Assembly (NCBI GenBank): GCA_002254825.2
Contig: NJEL02000028.1
Coordinates: forward strand, 1,701 to 17,658
Direction: 5' to 3'
Source of the DNA: Methanosarcinales archaeon ex4572_44
GTDB taxonomy: Archaea; Halobacteriota; Methanosarcinia; Methanosarcinales; EX4572-44
DNA: 15,958 bases
Shown: positions 8,309 through 15,269 of the stretch, piece by piece
How positions within the stretch are numbered: the first letter of the stretch is position 1
Layout of the letters: each line of letters opens with the position of its first letter
Translations under genes and position numbers: made by a program
The notes under the pieces: generated by a model
The model's database searches: none
Seen by the model: only the letters and a program-made list of their open reading frames with translations
Told to the model about the DNA's origin: nothing

Positions 8309-8524
8309 TTATGCTTGCAACTTTGTGTCGTATAATTGTTCAAATCGTTCAATTTCCTGATCAGATTTCCCTTCGTTCAGTATCTCTTCGGCGTTGTCGA
8401 GCACGAGGTTCATGTGCATGTCGTAACCCTGTAACTGTCCGCGGAACTCTCTCTGTTTTTTCAGTCGTACAAAGACGTTGGAGTTCAGAGTTTCATTCAA
8501 AATGTCAAGTGGCCTTTTACCCAT
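8309..8524 (-). CDS. Archaeal Sm-like (Lsm) protein, Sm1 half only
   Basis: Archaeal Sm-like proteins form rings that bind U-rich RNA. The 71-residue product begins MGKRPLDILNETL and continues with a standard Sm1 motif (VRLKKQREFRGQLQGYDMHMNLVL, split here by reading as VRLKKQREFRG then QLQGYDMHMNLVL, residues 19-42). The family normally continues to an Sm2 motif with IRGDNVV. Here residues 48-71 are instead a charged tail (EGKSDQEIERFEQLYD) and no RGD/RGN is present in any minus-strand frame before the next gene. The start is supported by AAAGGAG (8534-8540). L37e, which commonly follows lsm in euryarchaea, is also missing downstream. Either a truncated gene or a variant; ring assembly would be doubtful without Sm2. 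Confidence 0.8.
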   Translation of the reverse strand: MGKRPLDILNETLNSNVFVRLKKQREFRGQLQGYDMHMNLVLDNAEEILNEGKSDQEIERFEQLYDTKLQA

Positions 8525-8533
8525 CTATAGATG

Positions 8534-8540
8534 CTCCTTT
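8534..8540 (-). promoter_or_regulatory. Ribosome binding site for the Sm-like gene
   Basis: On the minus strand AAAGGAG lies 9 bases before ATG 8524 and fixes that start. Confidence 0.7.
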
Positions 8541-8614
8541 CAGATTCTGATCTCTGAGCTAATCTCTCAAAGTGAAGTATACTATTAGTACACCAGTGGC
8601 GTATCAAGAGGATT

Positions 8615-8630
8615 GAAAATACTTAAAGCT
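8615..8630 (+). promoter_or_regulatory. Candidate TATA/BRE region for polB in the divergent lsm-polB gap
   Basis: GAAAATACTTAAAG (8615-8628) resembles an archaeal BRE plus TATA box and would start transcription near 8650, giving a leader of about 35 bases. The same gap must also hold the lsm promoter on the other strand. AGTATACT (8577-8584) is one candidate for that. Placement by eye only. Confidence 0.4.
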
Positions 8631-8684
8631 AACGAGTCAACGGGATTGTTAGGTTTGGGGTTGCGATGGTAAGACATATAATGT

Positions 8685-11033
8685 ATGCTGGGGTATGGCG
8701 TTTGTGTGTTGAAGTTTCAAGTTTTTGATGCTGATTATACCTATGATGATTCTGGAAAGCCTGTTTTGCGTTTCTATGGGCGTGACGAGGGGGGTTCGAG
8801 TGTTTGTTGTTTCGTACCTAATTTTGAACCTTATTTTTACCTTAAGGCCAATGTTGATGTGAGGGATGGGCTTGTAAAAGAGTTTGAAGAGATTGTGAGG
8901 GTGGAGGAAGTCCAGCGGTTCCCGCCGGTCGGTTATTTTAGGGATCCTATTCTGATGTATCGAGTGGTTGTTTCTGATCCGAAGGACGTGCCAGAGATAC
9001 GTGATGCAGTGGGCGAATTTGGTGAAGTATTTGAGACAGATATTCTCTTTCGGAATCGGTTCATGGTTGATCATGGGATCGGTGGGATGGGCTGGGTTCA
9101 GGTTGAAGAAGAGGATGCCTGTGGGGTCCGGGTTGAAGGCGTTAGTTGTGATAAATGTGTTGTGGGACGTCTTGCACCTATCAACGTGGTTCCAAATGCG
9201 CCGTTTCGGTACCTTGCCTTTGATATTGAGTGTCTTACAAGTGGTGGTATGCCTGACCCGAAGACGTCTCCTGTTATTTTGATCAGTTTCTCGTTTAAGC
9301 CTGCCCATCGCGGATTGGATTCGCTTGTGCTCGTTGCAAAGCCTGCTAGCGGGGATGGTGTTGAGGGTTGTCGGGACGAGGTTGAGCTTCTCAGACGATT
9401 CTGTGAGATTGTTAGGGATTTTGACCCTGATGTGATCTTTGGGTATAACTCGAACGGCTTTGATTTCCCCTACATTGTGGAGAGGGTGAAACACCTCGGT
9501 CTTGATCTGAAGCTTGACATTGGCAGGGACGGACGACCTGTGTACTATCGGCGTATCGGCACCACCAGCCGCGTGAGTGTAAGAGGAAGGATCATCGCTG
9601 ATGTACTCCCGATCATTCGACGAGAGTTCAGTTTGAAGCAGTACACGCTTCGAAATACTGCAAAAGAGCTTCTGAAGATGGAAAAACACGATCTTAGCAT
9701 TGAGATGATGGCGGAGTACTGGGAGGACGATTCCCTTCTCCCGGTTTTCATCGAGTATTGTCGCAACGACTCCCACCTTGCAATGGAGATGATGACGCGC
9801 TATCGATTGCTCGACAAACACATTGCTCTTGCACGGATCAGCGGTTCACTGCTCCAGGAGATTCTTGACAGCGGTCAGACAGCGATGATCGAGAACATCT
9901 TGCTCGGCGAGTATCGTGCTAACGGGCGTGTTGTGCCGCCAAGACCCAGTGAGAAACTCTCGTCCAGGCGCAAACGTATGGGCGAAGAGCTGAAAGGCGG
10001 GGAAGTGTTGGAGCCAGAACACGGCTTGCTTGAGAATATCGTGATACTCGATTATCGCTCGCTCTATCCAAGTATAATGATGGCACACAACCTCTGTTAT
10101 ACTACAGAGATCAAGGCAGACGAACCCGACAATCCCGCTCGGATCATTACAACACCAACAGGAGCACGTTTTGTATCAAGGAATGTGCAGCGTGGGATCG
10201 TGCCGAAGGTCCTAGAGAGATTGCTTGAACAACGGGTCGAGATAAAGAAACAGATGAAGAGTGCCGCGGGGGCGGATGAGTTGCACGCACTCGATGCCAC
10301 ACAGCTTGCGCTAAAAATCCTCCTTAACAGCTTCTATGGATACTCTGGTTATACCCGCGCACGACTCTACAGCCTCAACCTTGCAAATTCAGTGACGAGC
10401 TATGGGCGAGAGAACATCCTTCACACCAAGAAGCTGATCGAAGAAGAACTTGGAAGTTGTTCGTACGGGAATGATAGCAAGAGGGTTTTCCTTGAAGTGG
10501 TCTATGGCGATACTGACAGCGTTTTTGTCAAGCTGAAGACCCAAGATAACCATGCTATTTCGCCTCGCCCAGCTCCACTGGAAGAACCCCATATTTCCGA
10601 TATAGGGCTTGACGAAGCCGGACTTGTTGGCGAAGAGATCGCACAAACTGTCACCTCCTCACTTGAAGAACCGATGGAACTCGTCTTTGAAGCATTTGCC
10701 CGCAGAGCCATCTTTCTTGCAAAAAAACGATATGCAATCTGGGTCTTTGAAAAAAGCGGAAACAGCTGGGAAGACGGCATAAAAGTGAAAGGGATGGAGA
10801 CAGTGCGGCGTGACTGGTGCGAGCTTGCATCAGACACGCTTGAGAGAGTACTTGAACTTGTCCTCAAGAAAGGCAATCTTGAAGAAGCAGTGAAGCAACT
10901 TGAACTTGTTCTCAAGAAAGGCAATCTTGAAGAAGCAGTGAAGCATGTGCGAGGCGTGATAAAAGACATCCGCAGGCTCATGGTTGAACACGATCCAGAG
11001 ATAATAAAAAAGCTTCCGCAGGCTCATGGTTGA
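8685..11033 (+). CDS. polB: Family B DNA polymerase, main part (frame broken near the C-terminus)
   Basis: Archaeal family B DNA polymerase with proofreading exonuclease. Numbered from ATG 8685: Exo I FDIE (D180, E182), Exo II GYNSNGFDFPY (D260), Exo III YCRND (Y358, D362), motif A DYRSLYPSI (456-464), motif B K544xxxNSFYG, motif C YGDTDS (607-612), then the KKRY motif. GTG 8706 gives the more typical start (LKFQVFDADY) and may be the real one. The thumb region holds a 16-residue in-frame duplication (LELVLKKGNLEEAVK twice). A perfect 46-bp tandem repeat then shifts the frame and ends the protein at TGA 11031-11033 after PQAHG. The rest of the thumb is in the overlapping ORF at 11026. Removing one 46-bp copy restores a continuous polymerase. 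Third positions go from T/G-rich (17 of the 20 codons after the GTG at 8706) to A/C-rich (15 of 20 codons from 10701). Confidence 0.93.
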   Translation: MLGYGVCVLKFQVFDADYTYDDSGKPVLRFYGRDEGGSSVCCFVPNFEPYFYLKANVDVRDGLVKEFEEIVRVEEVQRFPPVGYFRDPILMYRVVVSDPKDVPEIRDAVGEFGEVFETDILFRNRFMVDHGIGGMGWVQVEEEDACGVRVEGVSCDKCVVGRLAPINVVPNAPFRYLAFDIECLTSGGMPDPKTSPVILISFSFKPAHRGLDSLVLVAKPASGDGVEGCRDEVELLRRFCEIVRDFDPDVIFGYNSNGFDFPYIVERVKHLGLDLKLDIGRDGRPVYYRRIGTTSRVSVRGRIIADVLPIIRREFSLKQYTLRNTAKELLKMEKHDLSIEMMAEYWEDDSLLPVFIEYCRNDSHLAMEMMTRYRLLDKHIALARISGSLLQEILDSGQTAMIENILLGEYRANGRVVPPRPSEKLSSRRKRMGEELKGGEVLEPEHGLLENIVILDYRSLYPSIMMAHNLCYTTEIKADEPDNPARIITTPTGARFVSRNVQRGIVPKVLERLLEQRVEIKKQMKSAAGADELHALDATQLALKILLNSFYGYSGYTRARLYSLNLANSVTSYGRENILHTKKLIEEELGSCSYGNDSKRVFLEVVYGDTDSVFVKLKTQDNHAISPRPAPLEEPHISDIGLDEAGLVGEEIAQTVTSSLEEPMELVFEAFARRAIFLAKKRYAIWVFEKSGNSWEDGIKVKGMETVRRDWCELASDTLERVLELVLKKGNLEEAVKQLELVLKKGNLEEAVKHVRGVIKDIRRLMVEHDPEIIKKLPQAHG
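10851..10946 (+). repeat. 48-bp in-frame tandem duplication in polB
   Basis: Copy 1 is 10851-10898 and copy 2 is 10899-10946. They differ at two bases (C/T early in the unit and the last base). Each encodes LELVLKKGNLEEAVK plus one residue. Related archaeal polymerases are expected to carry one copy of this helix, so the duplication adds 16 residues without breaking the frame. Confidence 0.95.
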
Positions 11034-11061
11034 ACACGATCCAGAGATAATAAAAAAGCTT
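10970..11061 (+). repeat. Perfect 46-bp tandem duplication causing a frameshift in polB
   Basis: Copies 10970-11015 and 11016-11061 are identical over 46 bases, starting CCGCAGGCTCATGG and ending AAAAAAGCTT. Because 46 is not a multiple of three, the second copy is read in another frame and gives TGA at 11031. With one copy deleted, the frame runs from IRRLMVEHDPEIIKKL directly into VITRRYTKK, as in intact homologues. Confidence 0.97.
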
Positions 11062-11418
11062 GTTATAACAAGGCGTTACACCAAGAAAGCCGAGAGCTAC
11101 CACAACAAACAACCACACGTCACAGTGGTTGAAAAGATCAGGAAGCGAAGCGGAAAAGTGCCTGAGATCGGAGATCGTGTCCCATTCATAATCACAGTTG
11201 GAAGCGGCTTGCTTGTCGAAAGGGCAGAGGACGCCGAGTACGTGATGTCACACAACGTGCCTGTCGACACTGAATATTATATCCACAAGCAGGTACTTCC
11301 ACCAGTCGAGAGAATCTTCAAATCACTCGGCGTTAACACAAAGCGTCTCGACACGCACGCAATCGGGGTCAATGAACTGGTTGACAAGGGATCACAGAAG
11401 TCGCTAATGGACTTTTAG
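11026..11418 (+). CDS. polB: C-terminal (thumb) part of the family B DNA polymerase, separate frame
   Basis: The frame encodes 130 residues from ATG 11026, which lies in the second 46-bp copy and overlaps the upstream stop (ATGGTTGA). It begins MVEHDPEIIKKL and runs through VITRRYTKKAESY, QPHVTVVEKI and GDRVPFIITVG to the family C-terminus (YYIHKQVLPPVERIF ... LMDF), giving the DNA-binding thumb end. This is clearly the missing end of the polymerase at 8685. It could be translated from its own ATG by coupling, giving a split enzyme. Methanothermobacter has a naturally split PolB, although with motif C on the small subunit. Alternatively the repeat is a mutation or assembly error and the two are one gene. 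Confidence 0.85.
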   Translation: MVEHDPEIIKKLVITRRYTKKAESYHNKQPHVTVVEKIRKRSGKVPEIGDRVPFIITVGSGLLVERAEDAEYVMSHNVPVDTEYYIHKQVLPPVERIFKSLGVNTKRLDTHAIGVNELVDKGSQKSLMDF

Positions 11419-11557
11419 ATAAACACAAGCAGGTAGCAGATCTTCACTGTGCTGCTCACTCTGAAAGCAACCTTCCTTCACGAAGTAGGTAAAGCTGTGG
11501 ATCCTACCCACGGGTGTTTGTCCTTCTGGTTGATCGTCGCAGGAAAAAACCGTTTAG

Positions 11558-11565
11558 TTTATATT
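11558..11565 (+). promoter_or_regulatory. TATA-box-like element for the FrhB-like gene
   Basis: TTTATATT, preceded by a purine-rich stretch (GGAAAAAACCG), predicts transcription start near 11587, leaving a leader of about 60 bases. The rest of the 11419-11557 gap holds no gene that I can support. Confidence 0.5.
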
Positions 11566-11586
11566 GTGAGTATGTGTATCTATTTT

Positions 11587-11604
11587 GCTGAGATATGTCT
11601 CAGC
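11587..11604 (+). promoter_or_regulatory. Palindrome at the predicted transcription start of the FrhB-like gene
   Basis: GCTGAGATATGTCTCAGC has 7-bp arms around a 4-base centre. The right half, ATGTCTCAG (11595-11603), recurs exactly at 11625-11633, 30 bases further on. A palindrome at the start site plus a repeat about three helical turns away is a layout expected of a repressor operator. It could also act as a leader hairpin. Confidence 0.4.
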
Positions 11605-11645
11605 TTTATGAATGTGGTTCAAGAATGTCTCAGGGATGATAATGT

Positions 11646-12722
11646 ATGATGAACGGCTATGATCAACTGGTAGAAGAGGTTATTGATGCTGGAATTTGTG
11701 TATCCTGCGGAAACTGTGCTGCGGTCTGCCCCCTCCAGTACATCTCCATGAAAGAGAACAAACCGGTGCAAGACACAGAGAAGAGAGATGAGATTGAAAC
11801 GACGAGCGGGCTTGCATGCAACGATTGTAATACCTGTGCAATGTCCTGCCCCCGGATAGAGCCAACGTACTTCTGGCAGAAGAAAGAGCTTAAAAGGTTG
11901 GCGCACGAGGGCGAGGTCAAGGCGGCACGCACCACCTACAAGCCGATACAGGATGTCTGTCAGGACGGCGGGATTGTGACAACCGTCTTCAAGTACCTGC
12001 TCGAGAGCGGACTTGCCGATGGCATAGTGGTCTCCCAATACAATGGGGACTACAACCCTGTTCCTGTCCTGGTAAAGACAGAAGAAGATCTGCTCAAGGC
12101 GGCGGGAACACGCTACACAGTCTCTCCAGCCTATTCGCCACTCGCAGATATTAAACAGTTGAAAGACGATGGTTATGAGAAGATCGCCATAGTCGGGACC
12201 CCCTGTCAGATATACGCGCTCCGCAAGACCCAGGCGATATATAACAGCCAGAACATGCTGATACCACACAACATAGTTACGTTTGCAGTAGGACTCTTCT
12301 GTGCAGAAGAATTCGATGACAAAGTACTTCATGACCTTGGAGTGGACATAGCAGATGTAGCAGGTTTCGATGTCAAAAAGGAAGGTTTAATAATCTCGCT
12401 TAAGAATGGTGAAAAGAAGATAATACCCCACGAAGACCTCGAAAAATACGTGAGAGAAGGGTGCACGGTCTGTTCCGATTACAACTCGCCCTACGCAGAC
12501 CTATCGGTTGGCAGCGTAGGATCGTCTCCAGGATGGTCAACGGTCATCGTGCGCACAGACGCGGGCAGAGCCGTGTACCAGAAGCTCGTGGAAAACGGCT
12601 TGATAGAAGAAGCCACCGTGGATGCAAAAGGCTTGAAACTGATAGACCGAATGGCACAGAAGAAGATAAATAATGCACAAGCCAAAATAGAAGAACGAAA
12701 TAAGACAAAGGAGGAAGAGTGA
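11646..12722 (+). CDS. FrhB/FpoF-family F420-dependent iron-sulfur flavoprotein
   Basis: The 358-residue protein starts at ATG 11646 (a second ATG follows at 11649), with AGGGA upstream. The N-terminus has two 4Fe-4S sites: CVSCGNCAAVCP (C18, C21, C24, C28) and CNDCNTCAMSCP (C58, C61, C64, C68). The FrhB core follows: DGGIVTTVFKYLLE, AGTRYTVSP, VGTPCQIYALR, VGLFCAEEF, CTVCSDY and VGSSPGWSTVIVRT. Family members bind FAD and transfer electrons between coenzyme F420 and iron-sulfur partners, as in F420-reducing hydrogenase (FrhB), F420H2 dehydrogenase (FpoF/FqoF) and F420-linked Hdr complexes. No hydrogenase or Fpo genes are adjacent, so the exact partner is unknown; a free-standing FpoF/FqoF-like input module is one option. 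A poly-T terminator follows, suggesting a single-gene transcript. Confidence 0.88.
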   Translation: MMNGYDQLVEEVIDAGICVSCGNCAAVCPLQYISMKENKPVQDTEKRDEIETTSGLACNDCNTCAMSCPRIEPTYFWQKKELKRLAHEGEVKAARTTYKPIQDVCQDGGIVTTVFKYLLESGLADGIVVSQYNGDYNPVPVLVKTEEDLLKAAGTRYTVSPAYSPLADIKQLKDDGYEKIAIVGTPCQIYALRKTQAIYNSQNMLIPHNIVTFAVGLFCAEEFDDKVLHDLGVDIADVAGFDVKKEGLIISLKNGEKKIIPHEDLEKYVREGCTVCSDYNSPYADLSVGSVGSSPGWSTVIVRTDAGRAVYQKLVENGLIEEATVDAKGLKLIDRMAQKKINNAQAKIEERNKTKEEE

Positions 12723-12745
12723 AAACATTCATTAAAACTTCCCAC

Positions 12746-12752
12746 TTTTTTT
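12746..12752 (+). terminator. Poly-T transcription terminator after the FrhB-like gene
   Basis: A run of seven T residues, 24 bases past the stop and without a stable hairpin, is the usual archaeal intrinsic terminator form. Confidence 0.6.
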
Positions 12753-12795
12753 ATCTATTGTTATTCAAAGTAAATAGGCGAAAGATGTGATTGTA

Positions 12796-13038
12796 ATGGA
12801 AGAGAAAGAAGAGATCTCGAAATGTGCGCTGTGTGGTTATACAGCCTCTGGCAAATTCGTCGGAGACATCTGTCCAAAATGCGGACTGACTTACTGGAAA
12901 TGCATCAATTGCGGTTACACCATAACCGCCGCAACGCTACCAGACATCTGTCCAAGTTGTAAGGATAAGAGCGGCTTTAAAAACGTCACCTGTTATACTC
13001 CAGAGTGTGGCGGGCCTGGACACGTCGACCGAGGCTAA
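12796..13038 (+). CDS. Small ten-cysteine zinc-ribbon/rubredoxin-like protein
   Basis: The 80-residue protein is taken from ATG 12796 (a GTG at 12787 is also in frame). It has cysteine pairs CALC (10, 13), CPKC (26, 29), CINC (36, 39) and CPSC (52, 55), then CYTPEC (66, 71) with GGPGH. The first four cysteines form one zinc-ribbon or rubredoxin-like knuckle pair and the next four a second. The closing CYTPECGGPG pattern is familiar from small redox proteins of anaerobic archaea and bacteria, but I cannot name the family with certainty. It may bind iron (rubredoxin-type electron carrier) or zinc. It lies just downstream of the FrhB-like gene but past a terminator, so a shared redox role is a guess. 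Confidence 0.75.
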   Translation: MEEKEEISKCALCGYTASGKFVGDICPKCGLTYWKCINCGYTITAATLPDICPSCKDKSGFKNVTCYTPECGGPGHVDRG

Positions 13039-13062
13039 CGGCGTTGAGATATCCATAATAAT

Positions 13063-13329
13063 CTACTTTGGATGTAATATATCAACTCCGCACACCCGAA
13101 CTAAAAAATTTATACCGTAATCTATCGAAAAACATATGAACACAGAAATTATTAATAAGTAACTTATTATTTTATAATTTAGTTTCTGATCGATTTCATC
13201 ATCGCCTGTTGCATGAGGTGTTAAAACCACGATTTTCTCGTGTTCACTGAAATGTTTGGCAATTTCGTAAGAATACGTATGAATTCCCCCGATTTTAGGG
13301 GGGAAATCGAAAGCGAAGATAAGAATCAT
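13063..13329 (-). pseudogene. N-terminal fragment of a GT4-family glycosyltransferase
   Basis: ATG 13329 overlaps the stop of the preceding frame (ATGA), so the gene was coupled to the lyase upstream. Residues 1-57 are a typical GT4 start: MILIFAFDFPPKIGGIHTYS (nucleotide-sugar loop PPKIGGI), then EIAKHFSEHEKIVVLTPH. After KIISY (about 13158) the sequence turns into a short hydrophobic, AT-rich stretch and stops at 88 residues, where about 370 are usual. The acceptor domain middle and the C-terminal EX7E half are missing. The fragment cannot be an active transferase. It probably once added sugars to a surface polysaccharide. Confidence 0.7.
13153..13169. repeat. AT-rich palindrome at the truncation point of the glycosyltransferase
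   Basis: TAATAAGTAACTTATTA has 8-bp arms around one base and falls where recognisable glycosyltransferase sequence ends (about 13158). It may mark a deletion or recombination junction, or be a weak terminator. Confidence 0.4.
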
Positions 13330-13529
13330 TTTTCGATGGTCTTGACCACAGTCCCTGCTTTGTCTTTTCGTATATAGGTTATTTTTCCATTCAGTTCGAT
13401 ATCCTCACATTTTTTTGAACCTGTGTCGGTGTTGGAGATCAAAAAATAATCAGTATAATCCTCTATCTCTATCTTCAGTCCAGTTGCCTGCTCTGGTGTT
13501 AGTGTTTTCTCATTTTCCGTGACTGACAA
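13326..13529 (-). pseudogene. C-terminal end of the heparinase II/III-family lyase, shifted frame
   Basis: The frame encodes about 67 residues that continue the lyase after its stop near 13510. They include SVTENEKTLTPEQATGLKIE, DYTDYFLISN and ELNGKITYIRKDKAG, a pattern of short strands fitting the final beta-sandwich of these lyases. Joining at about 13525 (KPVV then SVTENEK) needs a one- or two-base correction. No start is evident, so this is not a separate gene. The stop TGA overlaps the ATG of the glycosyltransferase fragment. Confidence 0.6.
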
Positions 13530-14778
13530 CTGGCTTTTCGAAGAGTTCTACAGATAGTTTTTGTGCGTCAGCAGGCACAAGCAAGACATTTGCGCCATCA
13601 TAATTGGTGCGTACTGAGTTATACACAGGATCAATTTCTATTTCAGTAGGTAAAAAATGAAACAACTGATAAAAATCATGATCGTCGTTTCCTTCAAGAA
13701 TGTCACAGATAATCCAGTATTCTGGCTTTACAAAGAATACTTTTCTACGATGGGTAACCCCTTCCCCCCAGTCATACGTGCCGTCCACGAAATCATAGTC
13801 ATCTGAAACCGTCCATTCATCCACACGATAATCAGATGTGATGGGTTGCTCGCCGTGGTCAACCATAACTGTGTTGTGCGCGCCTGTGCTTCGCAGGTAA
13901 CCAACATCAGAACCTGAGTAATCAGTTATTCCTGAATCTACGATCAACCTGTTTCCGTATGCATAAACCTCAATTCCGAGCTGATCCCGATGCGAGTGTG
14001 TTCCACCCCAAGGTCCATTTTTGAATAGAAGATAACGTGCATCCATGGTCCAATCGCTTCTCATCACATAAAATCCAGCATTTCCAAAGGCGTATGAGGT
14101 TTCAGTGGGCTCAACAGGAACAAGTTTTTGAAATCGTTCCATAACACGCCTCTGCAGTATCAGATCACCACCCATTAACATCAAGTTTGTGGAGAAGTCT
14201 TCTCTTGTCAGATATTTCAGATCACCGCGTTCGAACAGAGAGGCGCCCATCACCAGAAAAACATCCAGTTGCGCATTTTCAGAGTCTCCTATCGGAGGCG
14301 ATTTTCCATCAGGTTCTGCTGTGTAGAGCATAAAATCAAACATTTTCTCATACGTGGCCATATCAAATCCTGAAATGTTTAAATTGTTCAGTTCTGCCAT
14401 CCTGATCGCCAGAAAATAGTTCCACAGCATAGCGTTGTGGTAACGTGGTGTGAGTTCCTTATGAACCCCATCTGGATATACATTATATTCGATGTGGTCA
14501 TATAAAATATCATAAGCACGATCCACCCAGTTTCTGGACTCTTTGAACTCTGGAAACATCGTCCCAATCATGGCCAGCCCGACCATCTCGTCAACCTGCA
14601 TGTTGATAAAACTTGGATCTCCCTCTCTACCATAATAGCATTCCTCGTTAACCAAATACAGGTATTGAGCATGCTGCAGCATAGATTTTAATATATTTAT
14701 ATGGGTGTCGTCGTCCAAAACAGGTGCAAACGCCATATATGCAACAACAAAATTCTGCGATCGCTTCCCAGCACTCAA
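13510..14778 (-). pseudogene. Heparinase II/III-family polysaccharide lyase, main body
   Basis: This 422-residue frame holds the (alpha/alpha) toroid end and the beta-sandwich of a heparinase II/III-like lyase, which cleaves uronic-acid polysaccharides by beta-elimination. Marks (from the apparent TTG start): SAGKRSQNF, MFPEF, ELTPRYHN with a tyrosine (113) in the usual catalytic place, then GGTHSHRDQLGIEVYAYG (H261, H263, D265) and LIVDSG. The NHxxxE motif appears as NMQVDE (59-64), so the neutralising His may be Met; this alignment is by eye. There is no true start: the N-terminus continues in another frame at 14775-15186 and the C-terminus in another at 13326-13529. Family assignment is firm. 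Such lyases often sit with glycosyltransferases in exopolysaccharide clusters, as here. Confidence 0.85.
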
Positions 14779-15186
14779 AGGACTCCATGGCGAATGAAAT
14801 CGCTTTGGATATCCATCACCAGTGCAAGTCTAAGAGCATGCAGCCAGTAGAAACGATTCATAAAGTCAGTTTCGTCATTATCTCCCCGATCCCAATCAGA
14901 AACAGACATCCACGCACTCGAAGCCCGGACAGATTCACTTGACAGTTCACTGGGTATATCCGAATCAACATAGAACTTTGGAGAAGTTGTCTGGCGTCCC
15001 CGCGATCTCATATGTGTCAAATCCAGAGCATCGAAAAAAGCCTCATCCGAAATGTTAGTTGACATTTGTGCCCTGATCGTAGTGGGCTCCGCCTCAAATG
15101 CGTTGCTTGGCACATCCCCTCTATCCACACAAGTAGCAGTGGTAGCAAAAAAATACCACAAACACTGCCAGAACGTTCTTATTCAT
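14775..15186 (-). pseudogene. N-terminal part of the heparinase II/III-family lyase with signal peptide, frameshifted
   Basis: ATG 15186 opens a hydrophobic leader (MNKNVLAVFVVFF), but a seven-base T run on this strand (15147-15153) shifts the frame. With six T the leader reads on into ATTATCVDRG and the rest. Then come ISDEAFFDALDLTH and SVSDWDRGDNDETDFMNRFYWLHAL, typical of the lyase N-terminal domain. The expected stretches after DLTH and after LALVMD look missing (tens of residues each), and the frame ends at about 14775. There the next frame continues with WSPLSAGKRSQNF. The leader suggests an exported or lipid-anchored enzyme. Multiple breaks argue for decay, though the homopolymer break could be a sequencing error. 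Confidence 0.65.
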
Positions 15187-15269
15187 TGTATTTTATGATG
15201 GTTGTTTCAGCACTTATGTCTTCTGGCTCGGCGTGGTATATTCATAAACTGACAACGCATTTCCATGGG

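Noticed and set aside
8649..9821. A 390-residue open frame on the minus strand
   Set aside because: It is fully antisense to polB, which has all its motifs. Its basic, histidine-rich translation has no recognisable domain, and its length follows from the T/G-biased third positions of polB.
10995..11015. A AAA AAG slippery heptamer in frame before the polB break, suggesting programmed -1 frameshifting
   Set aside because: A -1 shift at the first copy runs into TAA after 12 codons. Joining the two halves needs +1 (or -2), so this site cannot rescue the polymerase.
11419..11645. Possible RNA gene or small ORF in the gap before the FrhB-like gene
   Set aside because: No tRNA cloverleaf or known RNA fold is visible, and the short open frame at 11449 has no start signal or recognisable sequence. 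Only the promoter and palindrome are supported.
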